Of a stretch of 64,000 nt of DNA, positions 1 to 9,469 are shown piece by piece. The notes beneath the pieces were generated by a model, which was not told the origin of the DNA, did not search any database, and saw only the letters and a list, made by a program, of their open reading frames with translations. The stretch is from Falsirhodobacter deserti (GTDB lineage: Bacteria; Pseudomonadota; Alphaproteobacteria; Rhodobacterales; Rhodobacteraceae), in the NCBI RefSeq assembly GCF_004015795.1, contig NZ_ML137219.1:1-64000 (forward strand). Direction: 5' to 3'. A program made the translations under genes and the position numbers. How positions within the stretch are numbered: the stretch's first letter is position 1; each line of letters opens with the position of its first letter.

Positions 1-19
1 CAGGATGGTCGTGCCATGC

Positions 20-50
20 AATGTGGGGCTTCCCACCATGGGAAGGTCAA
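20..50 (-). promoter_or_regulatory. Leftward CueR-type promoter
   Basis: On the minus strand a TTGACC -35 element (complement of 45-50) is followed by the dyad CTTCCCATGGTGGGAAG (complement of 29-45) and a weak -10 (CACATT, complement of 20-25), with the 19-bp spacer used by MerR-family activators. It mirrors the copA promoter 17 bp to the right, so a copper-responsive gene probably starts beyond the left edge. The promoter is inferred from its likeness to the known CueR operator; the target gene is not visible. Confidence 0.7.
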
Positions 51-66
51 GCCTTGATTTTGCCGC

Positions 67-97
67 TTGACCTTCCCACCATTGGAAGCCCCACTTG
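67..97 (+). promoter_or_regulatory. CueR-type promoter of copA
   Basis: TTGACC (67-72) and CACTTG (92-97) are 19 bp apart. The spacer holds the dyad CTTCCCACCATTGGAAG (72-88). This is very close to the E. coli copA operator, whose over-long spacer is remodelled by Cu(I)-CueR. The start codon of copA lies 36 bp downstream, and a cueR homologue follows copA, so the circuit is self-contained. Confidence 0.85.
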
Positions 98-133
98 TGA
101 CGGGACTGCACCGAAATCCCGAAAGGCCACGGC

Positions 134-2584
134 ATGTCCACCGCCAGCCCCACCGTCTTCAGCCTGCCCATCACCGGCCTCAGCTGCGCTTCTTGCGTGG
201 GGCGGGCCGAAAGGGCGCTGGCCGCCGTTCCCGGCGTATCTGCCGCCAGCGTCAACCTTGCCACCGAACGGGCCGAGGTGCGGCTTGCCGCGCCCGTGCC
301 CACCGCCACACTGGTCAGGGCCGTGACCGATGCCGGATACGGCGTGCCCACCACCACGACCGAACTGCTGGTGGAGGGGATGAGCTGCGCATCCTGCGTG
401 GGCCGCGTGGAACGGGCGCTGGCAGATACCGCAGGCGTGACGGAAGTGGCCGTGAACCTTGCCACCGAACGCGCCACCGTCACGGGCGTTGCCCCTGCGG
501 CGCAGCTTGTGCAGGCCATCGCCGCCGCAGGCTACCCTGCCCGCCCCGCCACGACCGAAGCCGGGGATGAAACCGCCGCCCGCCGCGATGCCGAACAATC
601 GCACCTGAAGCGCGACCTGATCATGGCCGCCGCACTGGCCGTTCCGGTTTTCGTGCTGGAGATGGGATCGCACGTCATTCCCGGAATGCATGATCTGGTG
701 ATGGCCACACTGGGCGATGCAAGCTGGTATCTGCAATTCGTGCTGACAACGCTGGTGCTGGCGCTGCCGGGGCGGCGCTTTTACCGCAAGGGGATCCCGG
801 CGCTGATGCGGCTGGCGCCCGACATGAACTCTCTTGTCGCGGTGGGCACGCTTGCTGCTTTCGCCTATTCGGTCATGGCCACCTTTGCGCCCGCGCTGCT
901 GCCCGCCGGCACCGTTCACGTCTATTACGAGGCGGCGGCCGTCATCGTCGTGCTGGTCCTGCTTGGCCGCTGGCTGGAGGCGCGGGCAAAGGGCCGCACC
1001 TCGGACGCGATCCGCAGGCTGGTGGGCCTTCAGGCGAAAACCGCGCGGGTGCGCCGGGGCGGCACCCTGTCCGACCTTCCCATCAACGAGGTTGTGGAGG
1101 GCGACATCATCGACCTGCGCCCCGGAGAGCGGGTCCCCGTGGACGGGCTGGTGACGGCGGGCGAAAGCTATGTCGATGAATCCATGATCACGGGCGAACC
1201 CGTTCCCGTGGCGAAATCGGCCCGAAGCCCCGTCGTGGCCGGCACGGTGAACGGCAACGGCGCGCTGACCTTCCGCGCCACCGGCGTGGGCGAGGCGACG
1301 ATGCTGGCCCAGATCATCCGCATGGTGCAGCAGGCGCAGGGGTCAAAGCTGCCGATGCAGGCACTGGTGGACCGGGTGACGATGTGGTTCGTGCCCGCCG
1401 TCATGGCGGCGGCGGCTGTCACCTTTCTTGTCTGGCTGGTTCTGGGTCCGCAGCCCGCACTTGGCCTTGCGCTGGTGAACGCGGTGGCGGTGCTGATCGT
1501 GGCCTGCCCCTGCGCGATGGGTCTTGCCACGCCCACCTCCATCATGGTCGGCACGGGGCGCGGGGCGGAACTGGGCATCCTGTTCCGCAAGGGCGAGGCA
1601 TTGCAGCGCCTGCGCGATGCCCGTGTCGTGGCGCTGGACAAGACCGGCACGCTGACCGGAGGCCGCCCTGCCCTGACCGATCTGGAACCGGCACCGGGAT
1701 TTGACCGCGTTCGCGTCCTGACCCTTGTTGCCGCGGCCGAGGCGGGGTCCGAGCATCCCGTCGCCCGCGCCGTCGTTCGCGCCGCCGAGGCCGAGGGCCG
1801 CCTCCTGCCGCAGGCGCATGGCATGCAAGCCGTCACCGGTTTCGGCATTCGCGCAACGGTGGATGGCCATGCCGTCGCCGTGGGGGCCGCGCGCTTCATG
1901 CGCGATCTGGGGCTGGACGTGTCGGCGCTTGATGACGCCGCCGCCCGCATGGGAACCGACGGCAAGACGCCTTTCTATGCCGCGATCGACGGGCGGCTTG
2001 CCGCCATCATGGCCGTGGCCGATCCCATCCGCGCCACCACCCCGCAGGTGATCGAAGCGCTGCACCGGCAGGGCCTGACCGTCGCGATGATCACCGGCGA
2101 TGCCACCCGCACGGCCGAGGCCATCGCCCGCCGCCTTGGCATCGACACCGTCATGGCCGAGGTTCTGCCCGCCGGCAAGGCCGACGCCATCCGCCAGCTT
2201 CGCGCGCAGCACGGCCCCGTCGCCTTTGTGGGCGACGGCATCAACGACGCCCCTGCACTCGCCGAGGCGGATGTGGGCATCGCCGTCGGCAGTGGCACGG
2301 ACGTGGCCATCGAATCCGCCGATGTGGTGCTGCTGTCGCGCGGGCTGGCCGCGCTTGGGTCTGCGATCGGGCTGTCGCGCGCCACCATCGGCAACATCCG
2401 CCAGAACCTGTTCTGGGCATTCATCTACAACGTCGCGCTGATCCCGGTGGCGGCGGGCCTGCTTTATCCGGCATGGGGCGTGCTGCTGTCGCCGGTCCTT
2501 GCGGCGGGGGCGATGGCGCTGTCCAGCGTGTTCGTGCTGGGCAATGCGCTGCGGTTGAAACGCTTTGGCGGGGGAATGGCATGA
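134..2584 (+). CDS. copA: Cu(I)-exporting P1B-type ATPase
   Basis: 816-residue inner-membrane pump that exports cytoplasmic Cu(I) (or Ag(I)) using ATP. Two N-terminal heavy-metal domains each carry a GMxCxxC-type site (C18/C21 and C85/C88). The transmembrane CPC metal site is at C458-P459-C460, the phosphorylated aspartate is D502 in DKTGT, and the GDGIND hinge is near residue 700. Full length for the family. The start ATG lies just after a CueR-type promoter. The stop overlaps the cueR start (ATGA), so pump and regulator are co-transcribed. Cu(I) is preferred over other metals because of CPC plus the CueR context. Confidence 0.96.
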   Translation: MSTASPTVFSLPITGLSCASCVGRAERALAAVPGVSAASVNLATERAEVRLAAPVPTATLVRAVTDAGYGVPTTTTELLVEGMSCASCVGRVERALADTAGVTEVAVNLATERATVTGVAPAAQLVQAIAAAGYPARPATTEAGDETAARRDAEQSHLKRDLIMAAALAVPVFVLEMGSHVIPGMHDLVMATLGDASWYLQFVLTTLVLALPGRRFYRKGIPALMRLAPDMNSLVAVGTLAAFAYSVMATFAPALLPAGTVHVYYEAAAVIVVLVLLGRWLEARAKGRTSDAIRRLVGLQAKTARVRRGGTLSDLPINEVVEGDIIDLRPGERVPVDGLVTAGESYVDESMITGEPVPVAKSARSPVVAGTVNGNGALTFRATGVGEATMLAQIIRMVQQAQGSKLPMQALVDRVTMWFVPAVMAAAAVTFLVWLVLGPQPALGLALVNAVAVLIVACPCAMGLATPTSIMVGTGRGAELGILFRKGEALQRLRDARVVALDKTGTLTGGRPALTDLEPAPGFDRVRVLTLVAAAEAGSEHPVARAVVRAAEAEGRLLPQAHGMQAVTGFGIRATVDGHAVAVGAARFMRDLGLDVSALDDAAARMGTDGKTPFYAAIDGRLAAIMAVADPIRATTPQVIEALHRQGLTVAMITGDATRTAEAIARRLGIDTVMAEVLPAGKADAIRQLRAQHGPVAFVGDGINDAPALAEADVGIAVGSGTDVAIESADVVLLSRGLAALGSAIGLSRATIGNIRQNLFWAFIYNVALIPVAAGLLYPAWGVLLSPVLAAGAMALSSVFVLGNALRLKRFGGGMA

Positions 2585-2985
2585 ATATCGGGCAGGCGGC
2601 GAAAGCCTCGGGCGTTTCGGCCAAGATGATCCGCTATTACGAACAGATCGGGCTGATCCCGAAGGCCGATCGCACGCTGTCAGGCTATCGCGATTATGGC
2701 GAGGCCGAGGTGCATATGCTGCGCTTCATCCGGCGCGGTCGGGATCTGGGCTTTTCGGTGGCCGAGATTTCGGACCTTCTCAGCCTGTGGCGCGACGGGT
2801 CTCGCCAAAGCGGCGATGTGAAGCGCATCGCCCTTGGCCATATTGCCGGGCTGAACGAAAAGATCGCCCGCCTGCAACAGATGGCCGACACGCTGCAAAC
2901 GCTGGTGTCGTGCTGTTCGGGCGATCACCGGCCCGATTGCCCGATCCTTGCCGATCTGGAAGGCAGCGCGGAACGCAAGGCCTAG
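2581..2985 (+). CDS. cueR: Cu(I)-responsive MerR-family regulator CueR
   Basis: 134 residues. An N-terminal MerR winged helix (about 1-70; the RYYE motif is at 18-21) is followed by a dimerisation helix and a metal loop with C111, C112 and C120. C112 and C120 sit exactly where CueR binds a single Cu(I) or Ag(I). The start overlaps the copA stop by 4 bp. It should activate the promoter at 67-97 and probably the mirrored one at 20-50. Confidence 0.94.
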   Translation: MNIGQAAKASGVSAKMIRYYEQIGLIPKADRTLSGYRDYGEAEVHMLRFIRRGRDLGFSVAEISDLLSLWRDGSRQSGDVKRIALGHIAGLNEKIARLQQMADTLQTLVSCCSGDHRPDCPILADLEGSAERKA

Positions 2986-3018
2986 GCATCCGCGTTGCCA
3001 CGGAAACCGGAGATTGCC

Positions 3019-3423
3019 ATGTCCCTTGACCGCTTCCGCACCGCCCAGGACCGCATCTGGCCCACCCCCCTGACCGAGCTTCGGGCAGGGCACAAGCAAA
3101 GCCACTGGATGTGGTTCGTGTTTCCCCAGCTTCGCGGCCTTGGCCGGTCCGAAACCGCCCGCTTTTACGGTATCGCAGGGCAGACCGAGGCCGCCGCCTA
3201 TCTGGCCGATCCGCTTTTGTCGCAGCGCCTGACCGAGGCGGCCGAAGCGATGCTGGCCAATCGCGGCACCCCCGCCGCCCGTATTTTGGGCGAGGTGGAC
3301 GCGATGAAGTTACGCTCCTCGGCCACGCTGTTCGCGCAGGCGGGGGGCGGCCCTGAATTCACCGCCCTTCTTGATGCCTTCTTCGACGGGCCGGATGACG
3401 CGACGCTGCGCCTTCTGGCCTAG
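3019..3423 (+). CDS. DUF1810 family protein
   Basis: 134 residues from the ATG at 3019, which has GGAG 6 bp upstream; an in-frame ATG at 2995 lacks such a site. The sequence shows the typical DUF1810 opening (LDRFRTAQ) and the SHWMWFVFPQLRGLG block. It is a small soluble protein of unknown biochemical function. It follows cueR by 33 bp, so it may ride on the copper transcript, but nothing in it suggests metal binding. Its last 4 bp overlap the 3' end of the convergent aldehyde dehydrogenase gene. Confidence 0.85.
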   Translation: MSLDRFRTAQDRIWPTPLTELRAGHKQSHWMWFVFPQLRGLGRSETARFYGIAGQTEAAAYLADPLLSQRLTEAAEAMLANRGTPAARILGEVDAMKLRSSATLFAQAGGGPEFTALLDAFFDGPDDATLRLLA

Positions 3424-4859
3424 AGCAGCCCGCCGAAGTGGAAGGCCTTGGTTTCAAGGTATTCCTCGATGCCCTCCTGGGCGCCCTCGCGGCCAAGACC
3501 CGAGGATTTGACCCCCCCGAAAGGTGCCTCGGCATGGCTGACGGCGCCGGTGTTCAGCCCGACGAGGCCAAATTCCAGCGCCTCGCCCACGCGGAAGGCG
3601 CGGGCCATGTCGCGCGTGAAGAAATAGGCCGCAAGGCCGAAGGGCGTTCCGTTGGCGATGGCCAGCGCCTCTTCCTCGGTTTCGAAGCGGAAGATGGGGG
3701 CGACGGGGCCGAACGTTTCCTCCGAGGCCAGCCGCATGTCTGTTCTTGCCCCAACCAGCACCACCGGATCGGCATAGGCATCGCCCAGATCGCGCGCGGC
3801 GGTGGCCCTTGTCGCGCCCTTTGCCAGCGCATCGGCCACATGGGCGTTGATCTTGTCGATGGCGGCGGAATTGATCATCGGGCCGATGGTTGTTCCCTCT
3901 TCGGTTCCGGGGCCGACCTTCAGCGCATCGACGCGCTTTGCCAGCGCCGCGACAAAGGCATCGTGGATGCCGGCCTGCACAAGAATGCGGTTGGCGCAAA
4001 CGCAGGTCTGCCCGCCATTGCGGAACTTCGACACCATCGCCCCTTCAACCGCCGCGTCCAGATCGGCATCGTCGAACACGATGAAGGGGGCGTTGCCGCC
4101 CAGTTCCAGCGACATGCGCTTCAGCGTCGGGGCGCATTGCTGCGCCAGAAGCGCACCCACCCGCGTCGATCCGGTGAAGGACAGCTTGCGGATCACGGGG
4201 CTGGCGGTCAGCGTGGCGCCGATCACCTCGGGCCGGCCGGTCAGGATGTTCAGAACGCCCGCCGGAACGCCCGCCCGTTCGGCCAGAACCGCCATTGCCA
4301 GCGCGGAATAGGGCGTGAAGTCCGACGGCTTGACCACCATCGTGCAGCCCGCCGCCAGCCCCGGTGCCACCTTGCGCGTGATCATCGCGATGGGAAAGTT
4401 CCACGGGGTGATGATCGCGCAAACGCCCACCGGTTCCTTCATCGCGAAGATCTTCTTGCCCGCCACGGGGGACGGGATGATGGACCCGTTGATCCGCCGC
4501 GCCTCTTCGGCGAACCAGCGCAGGAACGACGCGCCATAGACCACCTCGCCCCGCGCCTCGGCCAGGGGCTTGCCCTGTTCGGCGGTCAGGATCTGCGCCA
4601 GATCGTCTGCGTGATCCAGCATCAGGTGGTACCAGCGCATCAGGATGTCGGCGCGGTCGGCATGGCTGCGTGCCTTCCAAACCGTCATCGCATGTTCGGC
4701 GGCGGTGATGGCTTGAGTGGTTTCATCCGCCGTGCAATCGGGCATGGTGCCGATCACTGCGCCGGTGGCGGGGTTTGTCACCTGCATGTCGGCGCGGGCA
4801 ATCCACGTGCCATCGATCAGGGCTGCCTGCCGCAGCAGGTCGGGATCGGCAAGGTTCAT
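3420..4859 (-). CDS. Aldehyde dehydrogenase, succinate-semialdehyde type (GabD-like)
   Basis: 479-residue soluble NAD(P)-dependent aldehyde dehydrogenase. The catalytic base E252 lies in LELGG and the nucleophile C286 in GGQTCVCANR; the second cysteine C288 gives the CxC pair seen in bacterial GabD enzymes. The cofactor-binding block TPWNFP is at 151-156. Likely substrate is succinate semialdehyde or a similar acid aldehyde. The start ATG overlaps the stop of the upstream dehydrogenase (ATGA), so the two are translationally coupled, and the other dehydrogenase of this run precedes them. The same open frame continues well upstream, but that part is antiparallel to conserved coding sequence of the upstream gene and is rejected. 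Confidence 0.9.
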   Translation of the reverse strand: MNLADPDLLRQAALIDGTWIARADMQVTNPATGAVIGTMPDCTADETTQAITAAEHAMTVWKARSHADRADILMRWYHLMLDHADDLAQILTAEQGKPLAEARGEVVYGASFLRWFAEEARRINGSIIPSPVAGKKIFAMKEPVGVCAIITPWNFPIAMITRKVAPGLAAGCTMVVKPSDFTPYSALAMAVLAERAGVPAGVLNILTGRPEVIGATLTASPVIRKLSFTGSTRVGALLAQQCAPTLKRMSLELGGNAPFIVFDDADLDAAVEGAMVSKFRNGGQTCVCANRILVQAGIHDAFVAALAKRVDALKVGPGTEEGTTIGPMINSAAIDKINAHVADALAKGATRATAARDLGDAYADPVVLVGARTDMRLASEETFGPVAPIFRFETEEEALAIANGTPFGLAAYFFTRDMARAFRVGEALEFGLVGLNTGAVSHAEAPFGGVKSSGLGREGAQEGIEEYLETKAFHFGGLL

Positions 4860-5899
4860 GCCAGCTCCTCCATGATAGCTGCGGTGATGGCATCGGTGCC
4901 GTGCGATCCGGGGCGGATGCCGATGCCCCGCGCGGTCACGGCCTGCACCGCCGTCAGGATGGCCGAGGCGGCGACGCCCTCGCCCAGATGTTCCAGCATC
5001 ATCGCGCCCGACCAGATCGCGGCGATGGGGTTCGCGATGTTGCGGCCCGCGATGTCGGGGGCCGATCCGTGAACAGGCTCGAACATCGAAGGAGCACTGC
5101 GGTCGGGGCAGATATTGGCCGATGCGGCAAAGCCGAGGCCACCCTGGATGGCCGCACCCAGATCGGTCAGGATATCGCCGAACAGGTTGGAGGCGACGAC
5201 CACGTCCAGATCCTGCGGTGCCATCACCATCTTGGCCGCCATCGCGTCGATATGCATGTGGCTGACGGTCACGTCCGGATAGTCGGCGGCGAGTTCCGTC
5301 GTCACCTCGTCCCAGAAGACCATGGAATATTTCTGCGCATTCGATTTGGTGACCGAGGTCAGGTGCCCCCGCCGCGCGCGCGCCTGTTCGAACCCGAAGC
5401 GGAGGATGCGCTCCACCCCCTTGCGGGTGAAGATGGCGCTTTCCACCGCCACCTCGTTGTCGCGGCCCTGATGGACGCGCCCGCCCGCGCCGGAATATTC
5501 CCCTTCGGTGTTTTCGCGGATGCACAGGATGTCGAAACCGCTTGCCTTCAGCGGCCCTTCGACACCGGGCAGCAGGCGGTGCGGACGGATGTTCGCATAT
5601 TGGTCGAACGCCTTGCGGATCGGCAGCAGCAGCCCGTGAAGCGAAACGCTGTCGGGCACGGTCGCGGGCCAGCCAACGGCGCCAAGGAAGATGGCGTCGA
5701 AGGCGCGCAACTGGTCGATCCCGTCTTCGGGCATCATGCGGCCGGTCGCCAGATATGTCTCGCACGACCAGTCAAAGCGCGTGGGGGCCAGCGCGAAACC
5801 GTGCTTGGCGGCGGCGGCCTGCAGCACCTGCATCGTCGCATCGGTCACATCCACGCCGATGCCGTCACCGGGAATAAGCGCGATCTTGTGGGCGGGCAT
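4856..5899 (-). CDS. Tartrate/D-malate-type dehydrogenase (isopropylmalate dehydrogenase family)
   Basis: 347-residue beta-decarboxylating dehydrogenase. The N-terminal IALIPGDGIG motif, the RENTEGEYSGAGGR block and the metal-binding SNLFGDILTDL region place it with tartrate dehydrogenase/decarboxylase (TtuC) and D-malate dehydrogenase (DmlA) rather than LeuB. It would oxidise a (2R)-hydroxy diacid with NAD, Mg or Mn. Of two in-frame ATGs, the one at 5899 has GGAG 6 bp upstream and is chosen; 5905 abuts the SD. It sits between two aldehyde dehydrogenase genes with 11-bp and overlapping junctions, so the three form one operon. The exact substrate is not determined by sequence. Confidence 0.85.
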   Translation of the reverse strand: MPAHKIALIPGDGIGVDVTDATMQVLQAAAAKHGFALAPTRFDWSCETYLATGRMMPEDGIDQLRAFDAIFLGAVGWPATVPDSVSLHGLLLPIRKAFDQYANIRPHRLLPGVEGPLKASGFDILCIRENTEGEYSGAGGRVHQGRDNEVAVESAIFTRKGVERILRFGFEQARARRGHLTSVTKSNAQKYSMVFWDEVTTELAADYPDVTVSHMHIDAMAAKMVMAPQDLDVVVASNLFGDILTDLGAAIQGGLGFAASANICPDRSAPSMFEPVHGSAPDIAGRNIANPIAAIWSGAMMLEHLGEGVAASAILTAVQAVTARGIGIRPGSHGTDAITAAIMEELA

Positions 5900-5910
5900 C
5901 GTCATCTCCT

Positions 5911-7374
5911 TCAAAGGTCGATCAGGACGGATTTGGTGCGGCGGTTCGCGGCAAACGCCTCGCGCCCCAGATCCTTGCCAAGGCCAGAGGCCTTCCAGCC
6001 CCCCGTCGGCAGGATATGATCGCGCGAACGGCCATAGCGGTTGACCCAGACCGTCCCCGCCTCCAGCCGCCGCGTGCAGCGCAGGGCGCGCGACAGATCG
6101 CGCGTGAACAGGCCGGCACAAAGGCCATAGGTGGGATGGGCGGCAAGCTGCATCGCCTCGTCCTCGGTCTCGAAGGTCTGGAAGGTGGCGACGGGGCCGA
6201 AAATCTCTTCGGTCACGGCGGGGTTGGTGGCCGAAACGCCCGCAATCAGCGTGGGGCGATAAAAGCTGCCCACGCGATCGAACCGCCCGCCGCCGCAAAG
6301 GATCTCTCCCCCCTGCGCCCGCGCGGCCTGCACGATCCCGTCGATCCGCTGAAGCTGGGGCTCCGAGATGATGGGGGAAAAGCCTGCCTCCTCCTCCCAC
6401 GTTGCGGCCGGGGCGGGGCGGGCGAAACGTTCGGCCAGCTTCGCCGCCAGCGCATCAGCGATGCCCCGCTGCACGAGGATGCGCGAGCCTGCCACGCAGA
6501 ACTGCCCCGCATTGGGCAGGATGCCGCGTTCAAGACAGTCCGCCGCCAGGTCAGGATCGGCATCATCGAACACGACCATCGGGCTTTTTCCCCCAAGCTC
6601 CAGCGTCATGGGCTTGATGCCGGTGCGGGCGATGTTTTCCATGATGGCGGCACCGGCGCGGGTCGATCCGGTGAAGGAAACCTTGTCGATGCCGGGATGG
6701 GCCGTGATGGCCGTGCCCGTCACCGCCCCGTCGCCCAGCACCACGTTCACCAGCCCCGCCGGAATGCCCGCACGCACCGAAAGTTCGGCCATGTAAAGGG
6801 TGGAAAAGGGCGTCATCTCGGACGGCTTCAGAACCACCGCGTTGCCCGCCGCCAGCGCGGGCCCCAGCTTCCAGCCCGCCATGGAGATGGGGAAGTTCCA
6901 CGGTGCGATCGCCCCCACCACGCCGTAAGGTTCGGCGGCGATGAAGCCGAAGCTGCCATCGCCCGTCGGGACCAGATCGCCGCCTTCCTTGTCGGCGAAT
7001 TCGGCAAAGAAGCGGATCTGTTCGGCCGTGACCGCCACATCGCCCGTCAGCGCATGCGAAACGGGCCGGGATGAACAGACGGCCTCCAGCCGGGCAAGCG
7101 TCAGGGCTTCGGCCTCGATCAGGTCGGCCCAGCGGTGCAGCGCGGCCAGCCTTTCGCGCGGCCGCAGCCCGCTCCACCCCGAGACGGCCAGCGCCTGCCG
7201 CGCCGCCCCCACCGCACGATCCACCATCGCGGCATCGGCCACCGGCACCCGCGCAATCACCGCGCCGGTGGAGGGGGCGCGCACCTCCATCGCTGCCGTA
7301 TCGCGCACATATTCGCCGCCGATGAAATGGGCGCAGGGCAGGGTCAGATCAGCGGGGGAAAAGGCAAGCGTCAT
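5911..7374 (-). CDS. Aldehyde dehydrogenase
   Basis: 487-residue NAD(P)-dependent aldehyde dehydrogenase of the broad betaine-aldehyde/gamma-aminobutyraldehyde group. Catalytic E259 is in LELGGKSP and C293 in NAGQFCVAGSR; the APWNFP motif is at 157-162. It shares the operon with a TtuC-type enzyme and a GabD-like enzyme. A role in oxidising an aminoaldehyde made by the neighbouring FAD oxidoreductases is an inference from position. Confidence 0.88.
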   Translation of the reverse strand: MTLAFSPADLTLPCAHFIGGEYVRDTAAMEVRAPSTGAVIARVPVADAAMVDRAVGAARQALAVSGWSGLRPRERLAALHRWADLIEAEALTLARLEAVCSSRPVSHALTGDVAVTAEQIRFFAEFADKEGGDLVPTGDGSFGFIAAEPYGVVGAIAPWNFPISMAGWKLGPALAAGNAVVLKPSEMTPFSTLYMAELSVRAGIPAGLVNVVLGDGAVTGTAITAHPGIDKVSFTGSTRAGAAIMENIARTGIKPMTLELGGKSPMVVFDDADPDLAADCLERGILPNAGQFCVAGSRILVQRGIADALAAKLAERFARPAPAATWEEEAGFSPIISEPQLQRIDGIVQAARAQGGEILCGGGRFDRVGSFYRPTLIAGVSATNPAVTEEIFGPVATFQTFETEDEAMQLAAHPTYGLCAGLFTRDLSRALRCTRRLEAGTVWVNRYGRSRDHILPTGGWKASGLGKDLGREAFAANRRTKSVLIDL

Positions 7375-7494
7375 GGTATCCTCGCGGAAGCGTCGCCATC
7401 AGGATGGCGCGGGGGGCAAAGCGGAAGCTGCCGAAACCGGCGGCTGCACGGCACGGCGCGCGGCAAGCCGTGGCCCGCGCCGAATATCCTGCCG

Positions 7495-8820
7495 TCAGAA
7501 CTTCGCCACCTTACCCCATTGGCTGCTGCGGAACCGGTCCAGCCGGTATTGCGCGGTTGCGGTGATCGGCTTGCGCCCCAGAACCATGTCAGCCACCAGA
7601 TGCCCCACCCCCGGCCCGATGCCGAAGCCGTGGCCCGAAAGGCCCGCCGCCAGAACCAGGCCCGGAATGCCGGTATCGGCATCGATCACCGGCACGCCAT
7701 CGGGCGTGCTGTCGATGAAACCGGCCCAGCTTGCCTGCACCGGAACATCGCGCAGCGCCGGAAGCAGCCGCCGCGCGCGCGCCAGCGTTTCGGCCACAAG
7801 CCGGGCCGAGGGGGCGGGATCCAGCACGCGCATCCGTTCCATCGGCGTGGGGCGGTCCATCGCCCAGTGGCGGCGCGTCTCGAAGCCCGCGCGCCAGCCC
7901 TGCATCCCGCCGGGCGACAGCGCCCGCCAGCGCCGCGCGAACATCGGCAGGAATTGCCGTGCGTGGTGCAGCATTGCCGGCGTCGGGTCCACGTTCGCGC
8001 GTCCGGATATGGCCAGCGTATGCCCGCCATCCCCCCGCCGCGTGACGGAAACGGCGGCCGTGTGCAGGGCGGGCGGCACCCCTTCCGCCCCCGGCGCGAT
8101 GGACAGGATCGAACTGCGGACCGAGGCTTGCGGGAAGGAAATGCCCATCCGGTGCATGAAGCTGCCCGCCCATGCCCCGCCCGCAACCACCACAACGGGG
8201 GTGCGGATCGTGCCGCGTTCGGTGATCACCCCGCATACGCGCCCGCCTGCAAGCTCCACCCCCCGCGCGGCGCAGGACTGGATGACGTGGCCGCCATGCC
8301 GGACGATCCCGCGCGCGATCACGGGCACGGCGCGGGCGGGATCGGCGGTGCCGTCGCTGGGCGACCACACGCCCCCCAGCCACGGCTTGCCGGTGGCCGC
8401 GCCCCGCTCTGCCGCCTCGGCCGCGGTCAGCATCCGCGTGTCGATCCCCTCGCCGCGGGCGAAGCGCCCCCATGTGGCCCAGCCCTCGATCTCGGCCTCG
8501 TTGTCGGAAAGATACAAAAGACCGCAGCGGCGAAAGCCCGTATCCTCGCCCAGATCGGCGGCGATGTTTTCCCAAAGGGCAAGGCTGCGGGTGGAAAGCG
8601 GCAGTTCGCGCGCGTCGCGGTTCTGCTGGCGGCACCAGCCCCAGTTGCGGCTGGACTGTTCGGCCCCCACGCGCCCTTTTTCCAGCAGCACCACCTTCTG
8701 CCCCGCCCGCGCCAGCCAGTAAGCCGCCGAAACGCCCGCGATGCCGCCGCCGATCACCACGCAATCGGCCTCGGGCGGCAGGGCATTATCGGTTTCGATC
8801 TGCAAAAGCGGGGCGGGCAT
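7495..8820 (-). CDS. FAD-dependent amine/amino-acid oxidoreductase (DAO family)
   Basis: 441 residues. The dinucleotide-binding fingerprint VVIGGGIAGVSAAYWLA lies near residues 21-37 and the C-terminal FAD motif GHGFGIGPGVGHLVAD near the end. This is the glycine-oxidase/DadA/sarcosine-oxidase fold, which oxidises a primary or secondary amine to an imine. No signal peptide. GGAG lies 6 bp before the ATG. It is transcribed divergently from the Lrp-type regulator (154 bp apart), which may control it. Substrate unknown. Confidence 0.85.
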   Translation of the reverse strand: MPAPLLQIETDNALPPEADCVVIGGGIAGVSAAYWLARAGQKVVLLEKGRVGAEQSSRNWGWCRQQNRDARELPLSTRSLALWENIAADLGEDTGFRRCGLLYLSDNEAEIEGWATWGRFARGEGIDTRMLTAAEAAERGAATGKPWLGGVWSPSDGTADPARAVPVIARGIVRHGGHVIQSCAARGVELAGGRVCGVITERGTIRTPVVVVAGGAWAGSFMHRMGISFPQASVRSSILSIAPGAEGVPPALHTAAVSVTRRGDGGHTLAISGRANVDPTPAMLHHARQFLPMFARRWRALSPGGMQGWRAGFETRRHWAMDRPTPMERMRVLDPAPSARLVAETLARARRLLPALRDVPVQASWAGFIDSTPDGVPVIDADTGIPGLVLAAGLSGHGFGIGPGVGHLVADMVLGRKPITATAQYRLDRFRSSQWGKVAKF

Positions 8821-8974
8821 GGCACTCTCCGGTCGTTGTTGGGGCCAGCATAGCGGGCATGGCGCAGCGGCATCTGCCGCATCTTCGCGCCAAAGCGGCA
8901 TTTCCTTTCGAACGGCGTGGCTTGGCAAGCCCTTCGATCTGCCGCAGAAAAAGCAAAACAGGAAGGACACTGCC

Positions 8975-9469
8975 ATGACGCCGCGCCTCAAACTCGACCG
9001 TATCGACGTCAAGATCCTGGCCGAGCTGCAGCGGAACGGGCGCATCACCAACGTGGAGCTTGCCGATCTGGTCGCGCTGTCGCCTTCGCCCTGCCTGATG
9101 CGGGTAAAGAAATTGCAGCAGGCGGGATATATCACCGGCTATTCCGCGCTGATCGACGTGGCAAAGCTGGGCGACACGCTGACCGTGTTCACCGAGTTCA
9201 CGCTGAAGAACCACCGGCAGATCGACTTCGCCCGCTTCCAGGAGGCGCTGGAAAAGGTGGACAGTTGCATCGAATGCCACCTCGTTTCGGGGGGCTATGA
9301 TTACCTGGCGAAGTTCGTCACCTCTGGCATCGTGGATTACCAGACCATCATCGAAGGGCTGATCGACCGCGAAGTGGGGATCGACAAGTATTTCAGCTTC
9401 GTCGTCATGAAGACGCCCTTCGTGAAAACCCAGATCCCCCTGACGCGCCTGTTCGCCGACCGCATCTAG
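8975..9469 (+). CDS. Lrp/AsnC-family transcriptional regulator
   Basis: 164 residues. The N-terminal AsnC-type helix-turn-helix (about 8-60: DRIDVKILAELQRNGRITNV) precedes an RAM-type ligand/oligomerisation domain. Such regulators sense an amino acid and often control adjacent amine or amino-acid genes. Divergent from the FAD oxidoreductase at 7495-8820. Its stop overlaps the stop of the convergent ABC ATPase gene (shared CTAG at 9466-9469). Confidence 0.92.
   Translation: MTPRLKLDRIDVKILAELQRNGRITNVELADLVALSPSPCLMRVKKLQQAGYITGYSALIDVAKLGDTLTVFTEFTLKNHRQIDFARFQEALEKVDSCIECHLVSGGYDYLAKFVTSGIVDYQTIIEGLIDREVGIDKYFSFVVMKTPFVKTQIPLTRLFADRI

Noticed and set aside
47-919. Open frame on the minus strand opposite copA
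   Set aside because: It is His/Gly-rich in the way typical of antisense frames in GC-rich DNA and covers the CopA metal-binding domains.
4860-5765. Open frame extending the GabD-like gene upstream to about 781 codons
   Set aside because: This part overlaps conserved TtuC-type coding sequence in another frame, and its translation is Arg/Gly/Pro-rich without any family pattern.
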